Shown here: in pieces, positions 34,252-42,175 of the stretch
How the letters are laid out: the number at the start of each line of letters is the position of its first letter
How positions within the stretch are numbered: the stretch's first letter is position 1
Source: Acidobacteria bacterium AB60
Lineage (GTDB): Bacteria > Acidobacteriota > Terriglobia > Terriglobales > Acidobacteriaceae
Length of the DNA stretch: 64,000 nucleotides
Direction: 5' to 3'
Assembly: GCA_008682415.1 (NCBI GenBank)
Contig: VANK01000008.1
Location: forward strand, 238,990-302,989
Notes under the pieces: generated by a model
Told to the model about the DNA's origin: nothing
What the model saw: the letters and a program-made list of their open reading frames with translations, nothing else
Databases searched by the model: none
Position numbers and translations under genes: made by a program

Positions 34252-34307
34252 TGCCCTTGGCCCTTGGCACTTGACCCTCGCAAATCGCCTCTCGCAACTC
34301 GCAACTC
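34252..34307. repeat. Heptamer array that changes family along its length
   Basis: Consecutive 7-bp units read GCCCTTG, GCCCTTG, GCACTTG, ACCCTCG, CAAATCG, CCTCTCG, CAACTCG, CAACTCG. Phase is kept while the unit changes from one family to another. Confidence 0.8.
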
Positions 34308-34311
34308 GTCC

Positions 34312-34581
34312 CTAATACCTCGTCACTTCATTCAAGTGCTCCCGCAGCCACCAGCACGGCGTCATTCCCCCCTGCGGAAACAGCGTGATCGAGCACGGCA
34401 CCTCCTCCGATCCCGTGTAATCGATCTCCTCCTTGTTGTTCTTCAGCGGAGCGCTCACGAAGTGGCTCACCGTGAACTTCGATGTGGGCGAGCCTTCCAT
34501 CTTGAAGAGCAGCCAGTCCGCGCCGAAGGTGAACACCAACAGGCCCGCGAGCGCCAGAAACGAGAGTCGCACCCACCGCAT
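34312..34581 (-). CDS. Small membrane-anchored protein downstream of eutC
   Basis: 89 residues from ATG 34581, whose A is shared with the eutC stop (TGATG), so translation is coupled. One N-terminal helix (RLSFLALAGLLVFTFGADWLLF) anchors a soluble part with two cysteines (VPCSITLFPQGGMTPCWWL). Role unknown; its position implies function with ethanolamine ammonia-lyase. Confidence 0.7.
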   Translation of the reverse strand: MRWVRLSFLALAGLLVFTFGADWLLFKMEGSPTSKFTVSHFVSAPLKNNKEEIDYTGSEEVPCSITLFPQGGMTPCWWLREHLNEVTRY

Positions 34582-35336
34582 CAGCTCTCCCCGCCCGGCC
34601 CCGGCAGCGCCCGCCCGCTCTGCCCCGCGGCAACACCGGTCCATCCGCGCGCCAGCGCCTCGCTGATCACCCGCTCCAGTTGCGCCGCCGCTTCGTCATA
34701 ACTCAGCCCCGCATTGCGAATGTTGGAGAGACACACGCGCTCCGCATCGGTCCTCCCCACCCGCGGAGCAAACGTGACATACGCGCCCAGCGAATCCGGC
34801 GAGCTCAACCCGGGCCGCTCCCCGATCAGCACCACCATCACCCGCGCCCCAAGCACCGCGCCGATCTCGTCGCCGATCGCCACCCTGCCCTGCTCCACCA
34901 CGCTCAACGGCGCGATATGCAACGCGCTCAGGCGCGGCAGCAGCCGCTCCAGCACCGCGGCCGCATGGCGCTCCACCGCCAGCGCTGACAGGCCATCCGC
35001 GATCACCAGCGCCACGTCAGCTCCCTTTTGCGCGTGCGCTGCCAGGAGCGCCCGGCTGTCGTCCAGCCGGCGTCCCCGATCCGGCCGCTGCAGGTACTCC
35101 GCGCGATCCCGCGCCTCCGAGCGCAGCCCCAGCACCGGGCCGCCGGTGATCTTCGCCATCCTCTCCGCCACCGCGCCGGCATCCAGGCGCGCGTGCACCG
35201 CGTCGCGGGCCTGCGCATGACTCAGTTGGAATGCGAGCACGTCTTGCGTTCGCTGGCTCACGCCCGTGCGTTCCAGCCCCACACGCGCCGTGGTTAGCGC
35301 CCGCAGCTTGGCCACCATCTCGTGCGGCCCGCTCAC
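34581..35336 (-). CDS. eutC: Ethanolamine ammonia-lyase small subunit
   Basis: 251 residues from GTG 35336, overlapping the eutB stop by GTGA; an earlier in-frame start exists inside eutB. EutC with EutB cleaves ethanolamine to acetaldehyde and ammonia using adenosylcobalamin. Typical blocks: RVGLERTGVSQRTQDVLAFQ near 20, VALVIADGLSALAVERHA near 110, QGRVAIGDEIGAVLGARVMVVLIGERPGLS near 150-180, and the Cys-containing end CLSNIRNAGLSYDEAA. Full length. Confidence 0.93.
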   Translation of the reverse strand: MSGPHEMVAKLRALTTARVGLERTGVSQRTQDVLAFQLSHAQARDAVHARLDAGAVAERMAKITGGPVLGLRSEARDRAEYLQRPDRGRRLDDSRALLAAHAQKGADVALVIADGLSALAVERHAAAVLERLLPRLSALHIAPLSVVEQGRVAIGDEIGAVLGARVMVVLIGERPGLSSPDSLGAYVTFAPRVGRTDAERVCLSNIRNAGLSYDEAAAQLERVISEALARGWTGVAAGQSGRALPGPGGES

Positions 35337-36709
35337 GCGAGCAGCCTCTCCGGCGACCGCGCCTCCAGCGCCAGCCGCGCGAACCCGTCGCCCTGCAGCC
35401 ACGCCTCGAACTCCGGCGCCGGCCGCAATCCCAGAACCCGCCGCACATACAGCGCGTCGTGAAAGCTCGTGCTCTGGTAGTTCAGCATCACGTCATCCGC
35501 TCCGGGCACGCCCATGATGTAGTTCACCCCCGCAGCGCCCAGCAGCGTGAGCAGCGCGTCCATGTCGTCCTGGTCGGCCTCCGCGTGGTTGGTGTAGCAC
35601 ACATCGCATCCCATGGGCAGCCCCAGCAGCTTACCGCAGAAATGATCCTCCAGACCCGCGCGCGTGATCTGCTTGCCGTCGAACAGATACTCGGGACCGA
35701 TGAAGCCCACCACCGTGTTCACCAGCATGGGATCGAAGGCGCGCGCCACGCCGTACGCCCGCGCCTCCAGTGTCTGCTGATCCACCCCGTGGTGCGCGCC
35801 GGCCGAGAGCGCCGATCCCTGCCCCGTCTCGAAGTACATCACGTTGCGTCCTACCGTCCCGTCCGCGCACACCGCGCCCCTATTTAAGGAGCGGCCTGCA
35901 TCGTTGGCCTCGCCGAGAAGGGAAAGGTTCACGCCGAAGCTGCGGTTGGCCGCTTCCGTTCCCGCAATCGACTGGAAGAGCAGGTCCATTGGCGCGCCCG
36001 CCTCCAGCGCCGCCATCTGCGTGGTGAGGTGCGCCAGCACGCAGCTCTGCGTCGGAATCTGGAAGCGCGTGCGCACCGCGTCCACCAGCCGCAGCAGGCC
36101 GGCCGTCGTGGCCACGCTGTCTCCCGCGGGATTGATGCCGATCACCGCGTCGCCCGATCCCAGCAGCAGGCCGTCCAGCATCGACGCCGCAATGCCCGCC
36201 GCGTCATCCGTGGGATGGTTCGGCTGCAGACGCGCGCTCATCCGCCCCGGCAGGCCCACCGTGGTGCGGAAGCGCGTCACTACGCGGATCTTGGCCGCCG
36301 CCAGGATCAGGTCCTGCAGCCGCATCAGCTTGCTCACGGCGGCGGCCATCTCCGGCGTCAGCCCCGCCGCCAGGGCCGCCAGCCGCTCCGGCGTGGCCTC
36401 ATCGGAGAGCAGCCAGTCGCGCAGCTCGCCGACGGTCATCGAGCGCACCGGCGCGAACGCCTCCGCGTCGTGCCGGTCCAGAATGAGCCGCGTCACCTCA
36501 TCGTCTTCGTACGGCACCACCGCCTCGGTGAGGAAGTGCGCCAGGGGCACGTCGGCCAGCGCGTATTGGGCGGCCACGCGCTCCTCGGCCGACGCCGCCG
36601 CCACCCCCGCCAGCACATCGCCGGAGCGCAAGGGCGTGGCCTTCGCCAGCAGCTCCCGCAGGCTGGCGAAGGCGTAGCGGAGGCTTCCGATGGTGTGGGT
36701 GAAGGGCAT
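35333..36709 (-). CDS. eutB: Ethanolamine ammonia-lyase large subunit
   Basis: 458 residues from ATG 36709 (MPFTHTIGSLRYAFASL), close to the usual 453. A TIM barrel that holds substrate and the B12 cofactor. Conserved blocks: PNHPTDDAAGIAASMLDGLLLGSGDAVIGINPAGD near 185-220, QSIAGTEAANRSFGVNLSLLGEA near 270, YFETGQGSALSAGAHHGVDQQTLEARAYG near 310, MGCDVCYTNHAEADQDDMD near 385. No microcompartment shell or eutA/ethanolamine permease genes are nearby, so ethanolamine use here is the short version, or the rest is elsewhere. Confidence 0.95.
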   Translation of the reverse strand: MPFTHTIGSLRYAFASLRELLAKATPLRSGDVLAGVAAASAEERVAAQYALADVPLAHFLTEAVVPYEDDEVTRLILDRHDAEAFAPVRSMTVGELRDWLLSDEATPERLAALAAGLTPEMAAAVSKLMRLQDLILAAAKIRVVTRFRTTVGLPGRMSARLQPNHPTDDAAGIAASMLDGLLLGSGDAVIGINPAGDSVATTAGLLRLVDAVRTRFQIPTQSCVLAHLTTQMAALEAGAPMDLLFQSIAGTEAANRSFGVNLSLLGEANDAGRSLNRGAVCADGTVGRNVMYFETGQGSALSAGAHHGVDQQTLEARAYGVARAFDPMLVNTVVGFIGPEYLFDGKQITRAGLEDHFCGKLLGLPMGCDVCYTNHAEADQDDMDALLTLLGAAGVNYIMGVPGADDVMLNYQSTSFHDALYVRRVLGLRPAPEFEAWLQGDGFARLALEARSPERLLA

Positions 36710-37343
36710 GGCGGTTCTCGCAGTTTCAGGTCTTGCGGTTCTCGGGCTCGCGGTTACCCACCAGAATAGCCGCACGCGTTACCGGGACTCGCAAAAGCCA
36801 AAGTTGGGCGCGCATCCAGAAAAAAACGAGGAAGCTGATTGGATTCAGAGGGATGAGGGCGATTTCGGCGGAATTTGCGGTTGAATGTGATTTGAAGCAC
36901 AGTGTGCGGGCTGGAATGAGCATGGATTGGTGCTCCCAAAACGAAGGCCCCGGCCGCGACGGATGCGACTGGGGCCTCTCTTACTCTGATACCAGTATGG
37001 CAGGTTCGCAGAATTAAACCCCAATTTTTGGAAATTTTTTGGCGCTTTGCTTTGTGCGGGTTGCGGTCTTTTTTGAGAGAGGGGGGCTTGACAAGTTTTC
37101 CACAGGGCTGTGTCTGGAAGGACGCGAGGAGGAGGGGAGATTGGCGGGTATGAGACGAATCGATGCGCTTTTTGAAGCGCGGGGATGCGGGGGCTAGCCG
37201 GCCATATCTGGTGATCTAGCTCACTTCGGACCCGCATCTTCGCCAGAATTTCGTGGCGACATCGTACTATACTTGTAGTAAATAGACCATTTGCATCCGA
37301 TCGGCCCACCGGGCATGTCTTGGGCTTGCGGGAGGGTCCGCCT
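36710..37343. other. 634-bp non-coding region between cupin and eutB
   Basis: Contains an AT-rich stretch (37013-37045), a DnaA-box-like TTTTCCACA (about 37096-37104) and a hairpin AGGCCCC/GGGGCCT (36945-36951, 36971-36977). A BlaI/MecI-like operator lies at 37265-37280. The plus-strand base bias switches from C-rich to G-rich across it. No gene with a plausible start was found. What it does is unresolved. Confidence 0.45.
37265..37280. promoter_or_regulatory. BlaI/MecI-like operator candidate
   Basis: TACTATACTTGTAGTA matches 13 of 16 bases of the BlaI-type palindrome TACTACATATGTAGTA. No gene with a promoter is obvious next to it; it lies just past the cupin stop. Confidence 0.35.
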
Positions 37344-37892
37344 TCATCGGAACTCGGTGCCGTATTTGCGGGCGATGGCGTTGATCTGGTCGTGGGTGAA
37401 CGATTTGGGGGGCACGCCCGGAGGATTGCAGGTTTCACGAAAGAAGCCGTCGAGGCCCGGCGGCGCGACGATCCAGAGGAGAAGAAGAGCGCGGCCGGGA
37501 TTCTGAAAACCGTGCCAGGAGTTGCGGGGGATGAAGACGGTGGCACCGGCTTCGATGGGATGCGGCTCGTCATTGAGCAGAAAGGTGCCGCCGCCTTCGA
37601 GGATGTAGAAGCACTCGTCCATGTCGAAGTGGCGGTGCACGGGGATGCCTGAGCCGGGCATGACGCGCTGTGTGCCGAGGGCGAGGTGGCTGGAGCCGGT
37701 GGCGGCGCTGGCTTTGATGAAGATGTCGCCGTGATCGCGGAAGTGCACCAGGTGCTCGCCTTCCGCTGAGGCGAGGACGTAGCCGTGGGGGGCGGTCTGT
37801 GCCGGGGCGGCGGAAGATTGCACGAAGCGGGCCAGACCGAGACCGCCCAGACCAAGGAGGAAAGATCGGCGTTTGGGGGGCGCTGTGTTCAT
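37344..37892 (-). CDS. Secreted cupin-domain protein
   Basis: 182 residues from ATG 37892. The N-terminus (PPKRRSFLLGLGGLGLARFV) has a twin-arginine-like signal. A single cupin domain shows metal-ligand motif PVHRHFDMDECFYILEG (His, His, Glu near 90-105) and the second-motif His in NSWHGFQNPG near 135. Cupins bind metals and small ligands; the reaction is unknown. Likely periplasmic. Downstream is the long gap before eutB, so it is probably a single-gene unit. Confidence 0.8.
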   Translation of the reverse strand: MNTAPPKRRSFLLGLGGLGLARFVQSSAAPAQTAPHGYVLASAEGEHLVHFRDHGDIFIKASAATGSSHLALGTQRVMPGSGIPVHRHFDMDECFYILEGGGTFLLNDEPHPIEAGATVFIPRNSWHGFQNPGRALLLLWIVAPPGLDGFFRETCNPPGVPPKSFTHDQINAIARKYGTEFR

Positions 37893-37916
37893 GGTCGGTT
37901 GGAGGATATCAGAGCG

Positions 37917-37978
37917 GGCGAGTTGCGAGGGGCGAGTTGCGAGTTGCGAGAGACAACTGCAACGGGCAACTGCAGTCG
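37917..37978. repeat. Heptamer array GAGTTGC/GAGGGGC
   Basis: Units of GGGCGAG and TTGCGAG alternate in strict 7-bp phase and decay rightwards into CAACTGC-type units. It lies upstream of the cupin gene. Confidence 0.75.
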
Positions 37979-38033
37979 CGCATGGCGCCCGTGCCGCGCC
38001 AAGATCCTGAAAAGGGCAACAGCAAGAGCAACT

Positions 38034-38298
38034 GCGGATCCCTCCCCCTTCGCTGTGCTCAGGGTACGGGATGACATCTCTCTGGAGGAGCGGACTTTTT
38101 GATATGGGAGGAAGTTTCAGGGCGGATCCCTCCCCCTTCGCTGTGCTCAGGGTACGGGATGACATCTCTCTGGAGGAGCGGACTTTTTTTGATGGGTGGA
38201 ATTTTCAGAGCGGATCCCTCCCCCTTCGCTGTGCTCAGGGTACGGGATGACATCTCTCTGGGAGAGCGGCTTTTTTGATTTCGGAAGAGTCGTCAGGG
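38034..38298 (+). repeat. Three tandem 88-bp repeats
   Basis: Copies begin at 38034, 38122 and 38210. Each has GCGGATCCCTCC, a stem CCCTTCGCTGTGCTCAGGG, GGGATGACA and a linker with GGAGCGGACTTTTT. The first two are nearly identical; the third has drifted. The last copy ends inside the DUF2306-like gene's stop region. Confidence 0.9.
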
Positions 38299-38952
38299 CA
38301 GATTATTCGGTTGCGCGGGCGCGCGGCGGAGCCAGAGCTCGATGACGAGGGTGTTGAGGGAGAAGCCGATCCAGAAGGCGATGCCGAAGAACTGATGCGG
38401 GGTGAGGTGGGTGAGGCGGGCGGTGGCGAAGAAGACGGCCATGACGGGGCGGGTGGTGGCGATGCCGAGGAGGATGGCGACGGCGCGGAGGGTCCATTGC
38501 TGCATGCGGGGCAGGTCGCCGCGGCGGAGGCAGATGTAAGCGCGCAGGAGGGACGCGAGGAAGGCGGTGTCGAAGAAGAGGACGGCGGAGCGTTCGAGCC
38601 ATCCACCGACGGCGTAGCGGCTCATGGCGTAGGCGGTGAGGCCGGTGAGAGCGCCGAGGAGGAAGAAGGCGGAGTGAAGGGGGCGGGCGTGACGGGTGCG
38701 CCGGGCGAACAGGAAGGGCAGGAGGAGGACGAGGGCGAGGGCGCAGGTGATGTGGGCCCAGGTGAGCAGGGAGTGGGTGGCGAACCAGCGATCGAGGTCG
38801 GCCATCTGGGGCGGTCCGCTGCTGCCCGGGGAGGCGAGGAGGGCGGCGGCGCGGCGCAGGACGACGGCGACGGCGATGACGAGGCAGATACCGAAGCCGG
38901 CTTTGAGGGGGAGGGGGAAGCGGGGTGCGGCGGGCAGCGTTGCCGGGTCCAT
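38293..38952 (-). CDS. DUF2306-like membrane protein
   Basis: 219 residues from ATG 38952 with about six membrane helices. The DUF2306 pattern is recognisable: HITCALALVLLLPFLFARRTRHARPLHSAFFLLG near 75-105 and FLASLLRAYICLRRGDLPRMQQWTLRA near 140-165. Function unknown in this family. The ribosome site is weak. Its coding strand is extremely C-rich and its plus strand G-rich, unlike genes left of 37 kb. Confidence 0.75.
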   Translation of the reverse strand: MDPATLPAAPRFPLPLKAGFGICLVIAVAVVLRRAAALLASPGSSGPPQMADLDRWFATHSLLTWAHITCALALVLLLPFLFARRTRHARPLHSAFFLLGALTGLTAYAMSRYAVGGWLERSAVLFFDTAFLASLLRAYICLRRGDLPRMQQWTLRAVAILLGIATTRPVMAVFFATARLTHLTPHQFFGIAFWIGFSLNTLVIELWLRRAPAQPNNLP

Positions 38953-39014
38953 AGGGAGACGGTAGGGGTGGCGGAGGGGAGGGTCAATGGAATTTACATA
39001 ACTTTGCAGAAGGG

Positions 39015-39070
39015 GAGGGGGAGAGGCGAGTTGCGAGAGGCGAGAGGCGAGAGGCGAGTTGTGAGTTGCG
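39015..39070. repeat. Heptamer array GAGGCGA/GTTGCGA
   Basis: About seven units in 7-bp phase (GAGGCGA, GTTGCGA, GAGGCGA x3, GTTGTGA, GTTGCG). It starts soon after the DUF2306-like start codon. Confidence 0.85.
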
Positions 39071-39190
39071 TGCGGCCGGCACGGGCAGGTCGTTTGCGGC
39101 GTGTTTGGATTCGGGTTCGTCCCTCGTCTGCGGAGGGAGGAGGTATGACGCCCGCGGCTGAAGCCGCTCCCGCGATTGGCTGCATTCAGG

Positions 39191-39255
39191 GGCATGAATG
39201 CCCCTGCTCCCTCCGTATTCGCACTCAGCGGCATGAATGCCCCTGCTCCCTCCGT
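39191..39255. repeat. Two copies of a palindrome-bearing 26-bp repeat
   Basis: Identical 26-bp copies at 39191-39216 and 39230-39255, spaced 39 bp. Each carries GGGGCAT-GA-ATGCCCC or a close form, so each would form a short hairpin. Confidence 0.8.
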
Positions 39256-39366
39256 GCTTCGGCGGGGGGTGAAGTCCGTACGGGACTCTGGAGTTGTGGT
39301 GGGGGCAGTCGCGCATGGCGCCGTGTGGCACACAAGAGCATGGAAAAGACAACAGCAAAAGCAACT

Positions 39367-39537
39367 GCGGATCCCTCCCCCTTCGCTGTGCTCAGGGTGC
39401 GGGATGACAGGTCTCTGGAGGAGCGGGGCTTTTTCGAGATGGGAGGACCTTTCAGGGCGGATCCCTCCCCTTCGCTGTGCTCAGGGTGCGGGATGACAGG
39501 TCTCTGGAGGAGCGGACTTCTTTGATATGGGAGAACA
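39367..39537 (+). repeat. Two tandem 90-bp repeats of the 38-kb family
   Basis: Copies begin at 39367 and 39457 and match the 38.0-38.3 kb units, with GGTGCGGGATGACA instead of GGTACGGGATGACA. An AACAGCAAAAGCAACTGC lead-in at about 39350 is shared with the single copy at 33.7 kb. The rest of the 38953-39610 gap shows no gene. Confidence 0.88.
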
Positions 39538-39610
39538 TGTTTGGGAATCCAGGCGAGGGGCAGCAGAGGGCACGGTAGTATGGAGAGAACTTTCCTGAGG
39601 ACAGGCATTG

Positions 39611-40645
39611 ATGATGCGCATTGGTTGTGGTCTCTGGCTGGAGCGTTGGCTGGCGGTGGTGGGTGTGGCGTTGGCGCTGGGCGGGCCGGCGGTGTGGGCC
39701 GCGGAGCAGGGGGCAGTGCGCAGCGAGCTGAAGCTGGTGAGCACGGTGGGGCCTGGGGCGATTCCGCTGCCGCGGACGGAGGAGTGGAAGCCGGAGATGC
39801 TGACGGTGTACGACGAGGGGAAGCGGCCGGCGGCGCAGTTCCAATATGAGCCGGGGAAGATGGGCGTCTCGTTTCTGCTGTTTAAGAACGGCTCGGGGGC
39901 GCCGGATGCGAAGAGCTGCCGGGAGGCGGCGATCGGTCCCATGATGAAGAACGCGGGCAAGAAGATTACCGAGCGGCAGGATGGGGAGGCGAAGCTGGCG
40001 GACGGGACGGAGGTGGCGACGACGAGCTATCTGCTGACGGTGGCGCCGGACCAGGGCAGCAACGGGCGGCAGCGCAGCCTGTTTGCGTTTGCGGGGAATG
40101 CGACGACGTGCGCGGAGATGCATGTGTCGAGCGTGGTGGACACGCCGGCGCAGCGCACGGCGATGCGGTCGCGGCTGAAGGATTTTCGTCCGGATCTTAC
40201 CTATAAGCCGGCGGCCCTGGATTTGTTTTTGATGGGGCAGCTGCTGTTCAAGGCATCGCCGAAGATGGCGGTTCCGTACTTCCGGGCGTCGCTGGAGAAG
40301 ATGCCGGCGGGGGACGCGAACTTTGTGAATCCGCGGCGGCTGGCGACGGACCAGCTGGTGATGGCGCTGGGCGTGAGCGGGGATGTGAAGGGCAGCCGCG
40401 CGGTGGCGGAGAAGGCGGCGGCAGCGGATCCGGAGTATCCGCTGAACTACTACAACCTGGCATGCGCGGATGCGGAAGAGGGCGATGCGGCGAGCGCGAA
40501 GAAGCACCTGCAGGAGGCGTTCGACCGCAAGAAGAACTTAATCGAGGGCGAGAAGATGCCCGATCCGACGATCGATGACTCGATCAAGAAGCTGCAGGGC
40601 GATAAGGATTTCTGGGCGTTTGTGCAGGGGTTGCCGAAGGAGTGA
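39611..40645 (+). CDS. Secreted protein with TPR-like C-terminus, function unknown
   Basis: 344 residues from ATG 39611 (AGGACAGG upstream). A signal peptide (GCGLWLERWLAVVGVALALGG...VWA) leads to a beta-rich region of about 170 residues with two cysteines (SCREAAIG and TTCAEMH). A helical TPR-like end follows (AVPYFRASLEKMPAGD, YPLNYYNLACADAEEGDAASAKKHLQEAF). No enzyme motif is seen. G-ending codons dominate, in contrast to the C-ending codons of genes left of 37 kb. Confidence 0.75.
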   Translation: MMRIGCGLWLERWLAVVGVALALGGPAVWAAEQGAVRSELKLVSTVGPGAIPLPRTEEWKPEMLTVYDEGKRPAAQFQYEPGKMGVSFLLFKNGSGAPDAKSCREAAIGPMMKNAGKKITERQDGEAKLADGTEVATTSYLLTVAPDQGSNGRQRSLFAFAGNATTCAEMHVSSVVDTPAQRTAMRSRLKDFRPDLTYKPAALDLFLMGQLLFKASPKMAVPYFRASLEKMPAGDANFVNPRRLATDQLVMALGVSGDVKGSRAVAEKAAAADPEYPLNYYNLACADAEEGDAASAKKHLQEAFDRKKNLIEGEKMPDPTIDDSIKKLQGDKDFWAFVQGLPKE

Positions 40646-40668
40646 GGCGAGACGCGAGTTGCGATGGG
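40644..40668. repeat. Short heptamer array GAGGCGA/GTTGCGA
   Basis: Three to four units immediately after the stop codon of the preceding gene. Confidence 0.6.
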
Positions 40669-40739
40669 TGCGCACCAAAAGGATCCCTCGAGGTGCGGGT
40701 CGTGGTGAAGCTGCTTGATCAGATCTGAAAGGCTCGCTC

Positions 40740-42022
40740 GTACTCGGGACGCGAAGAGCAAACGCAAGAACAACTGCAGATTCCTCCGCTGCGCTGCGGA
40801 ATGACAGGTCCCTTTTAATTGGGTCTCCCATGTATGCAAAGCTGGAAGACCCGTTCGCGGACAACGTCGGTCGTACTTGGGACGCGAAGAGCAAATGCAA
40901 GAACAACTGCAGATTCCTCCGCTGCGCTGCGGAATGACAGGTCCTTAAATTGGGTCTCCGCTGCGCTGCGGAATGACAGGTCCTTTTAATTGGGGCTCCC
41001 ATGTATGCAAAGCTGGGAGACCCGTTCGCGGACAACGGGCCGGGTCACAGTCGGTCGTACTTGGGACGCGAAGAGCAAATGCAAGAACAACTGCAGATTC
41101 CTCCGCTGCGCTGCGGAATGACAGGTCCTCATATTGGGTCTCGCTGCGCTGCGGAATGACAGGTCCCTTCAATTCGGTGTCCCATGTCTCCAAAGCTGGG
41201 AGACCCGTTCGCGGACTACGGGCCGGCACCGTCCGTCGTACTTGGGACGCGAAGAGCAAATGCAAGAACAACTGCAGATTCCTCCGCTGCGCTGCGGAAT
41301 GACAGGTCCTTTTAATTGGGGCTCCGCTGCGCTGCGGAATGACAGGTCCCTTTAATTGGGGCTCCCATGTATGCAAAGCTGGGAGATCACATACCACGGA
41401 CGAAGACCCGTTCGCGGACACCGTCGGTCGTACTTGGGACGCGAAGAGCAAATGCAAGAACAACTGCAGATTCCTCCGCTGCGCTGCGGAATGACAGGTC
41501 CTTTAATTGGGTCTCCGCTGCGCTGCGGAATGACAGGTCCTTTTAATTGGATCTCCGCTGCGCTGCGGAATGACAGGTCCCTTCAATTGGGTCTCCCATG
41601 TATGCAAAGCTGGGAGATCACATACCACGGACGAAGGCCCGTTCGCGGGCAACGGCCCGGGGCAACGTCGGTCGTACTTGGGACGCGAAGAGCAAATGCA
41701 AGAACAACTGCAGATTCCTCCGCTGCGCTGCGGAATGACAGGTCCTTTAATTGGGTCTCCGATGCGCTGCGGAATGACAGGTCCTTTTAATTGGGTCTCC
41801 CATGTATGCAAAGCTGGGAGATCACATACCAGGGACGAAGACCCGTTCGCGGACTACGATCCGGAGCACCCTCGGTCTTATTTGGGACGCGAAGAGCAAA
41901 TGCAAGAACAACTGCAGATTCCTCCGCTGCGCTGCGGAATGACAAGTCCTTTTAGTTGGGTCTCCGATGCGCTGCGGAATGACAAGTCCTTTTAATTGGG
42001 TCTCGCTGCGCTGCGGAATGAC
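40740..42022 (+). repeat. Composite repeat array of seven A-B-C units
   Basis: Module A (about 50 bp, TACTTGGGACGCGAAGAGCA...) begins at about 40740, 40874, 41058, 41239, 41431, 41674 and 41878. Module B (about 40 bp, stem TCCGC/GCGGA then GGAATGACAGG) follows in 1, 2, 2, 2, 3, 2 and 3 copies. Module C (stem TCTCCCA/TGGGAGA, then CCCGTTCGCGG) ends six units; the last three copies of C carry an extra 19 bp. Short frames inside it in several registers have no independent support as genes. Confidence 0.92.
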
Positions 42023-42112
42023 AAATCTCTGGAAGAGCGGCGTTTGTGCGGTGGGAGGAGTTTTCGGGGCAGATTCCTCCCCCTTCGCTGTGCTCAGGGT
42101 GCGGGATGACAA
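42023..42112 (+). repeat. Junction copy joining the two repeat types
   Basis: After the last B module the sequence switches to the linker of the 88-bp family (TCTCTGGAAGAGCGGCG) and then a full GATTCCT...GGGATGACA unit. It shows that both arrays share one backbone. Confidence 0.8.
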
Positions 42113-42126
42113 GCACCTCAATTATT

Positions 42127-42166
42127 TGGCGAGTTGCGAGTCTCGAGTTGCGAGATTGAGCTGCGG
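42127..42166. repeat. Heptamer array GAGTTGC, decayed
   Basis: About five units (GGCGAGT, TGCGAGT, CTCGAGT, TGCGAGA, TTGAGCT) just beyond the GH125 stop codon. Confidence 0.7.
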
Positions 42167-42175
42167 GTGCGGGGA

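Noticed and set aside
36733..37017. Small plus-strand frames upstream of the cupin region
   Set aside because: No ribosome sites, no recognisable protein features, and the stretch is AT-rich intergenic sequence.
37250..37285. dif recombination site
   Set aside because: The right half is partly similar to a XerD site, but the left half matches only about 3 of 11 positions and the skew change has the wrong sign for a terminus. A BlaI-like palindrome fits better.
40740..42022. CRISPR array
   Set aside because: Units are 130-240 bp with variable internal copy number and near-identical sequence throughout; there are no unique spacers and no cas genes.
40737..42121. Several 70-170 codon frames with peptides like CHSAAQRRNLQL
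   Set aside because: They are translations of the repeat array in various frames and both strands. Similar peptides are often annotated as hypothetical proteins in this phylum, but no frame has a ribosome site or independent conservation.
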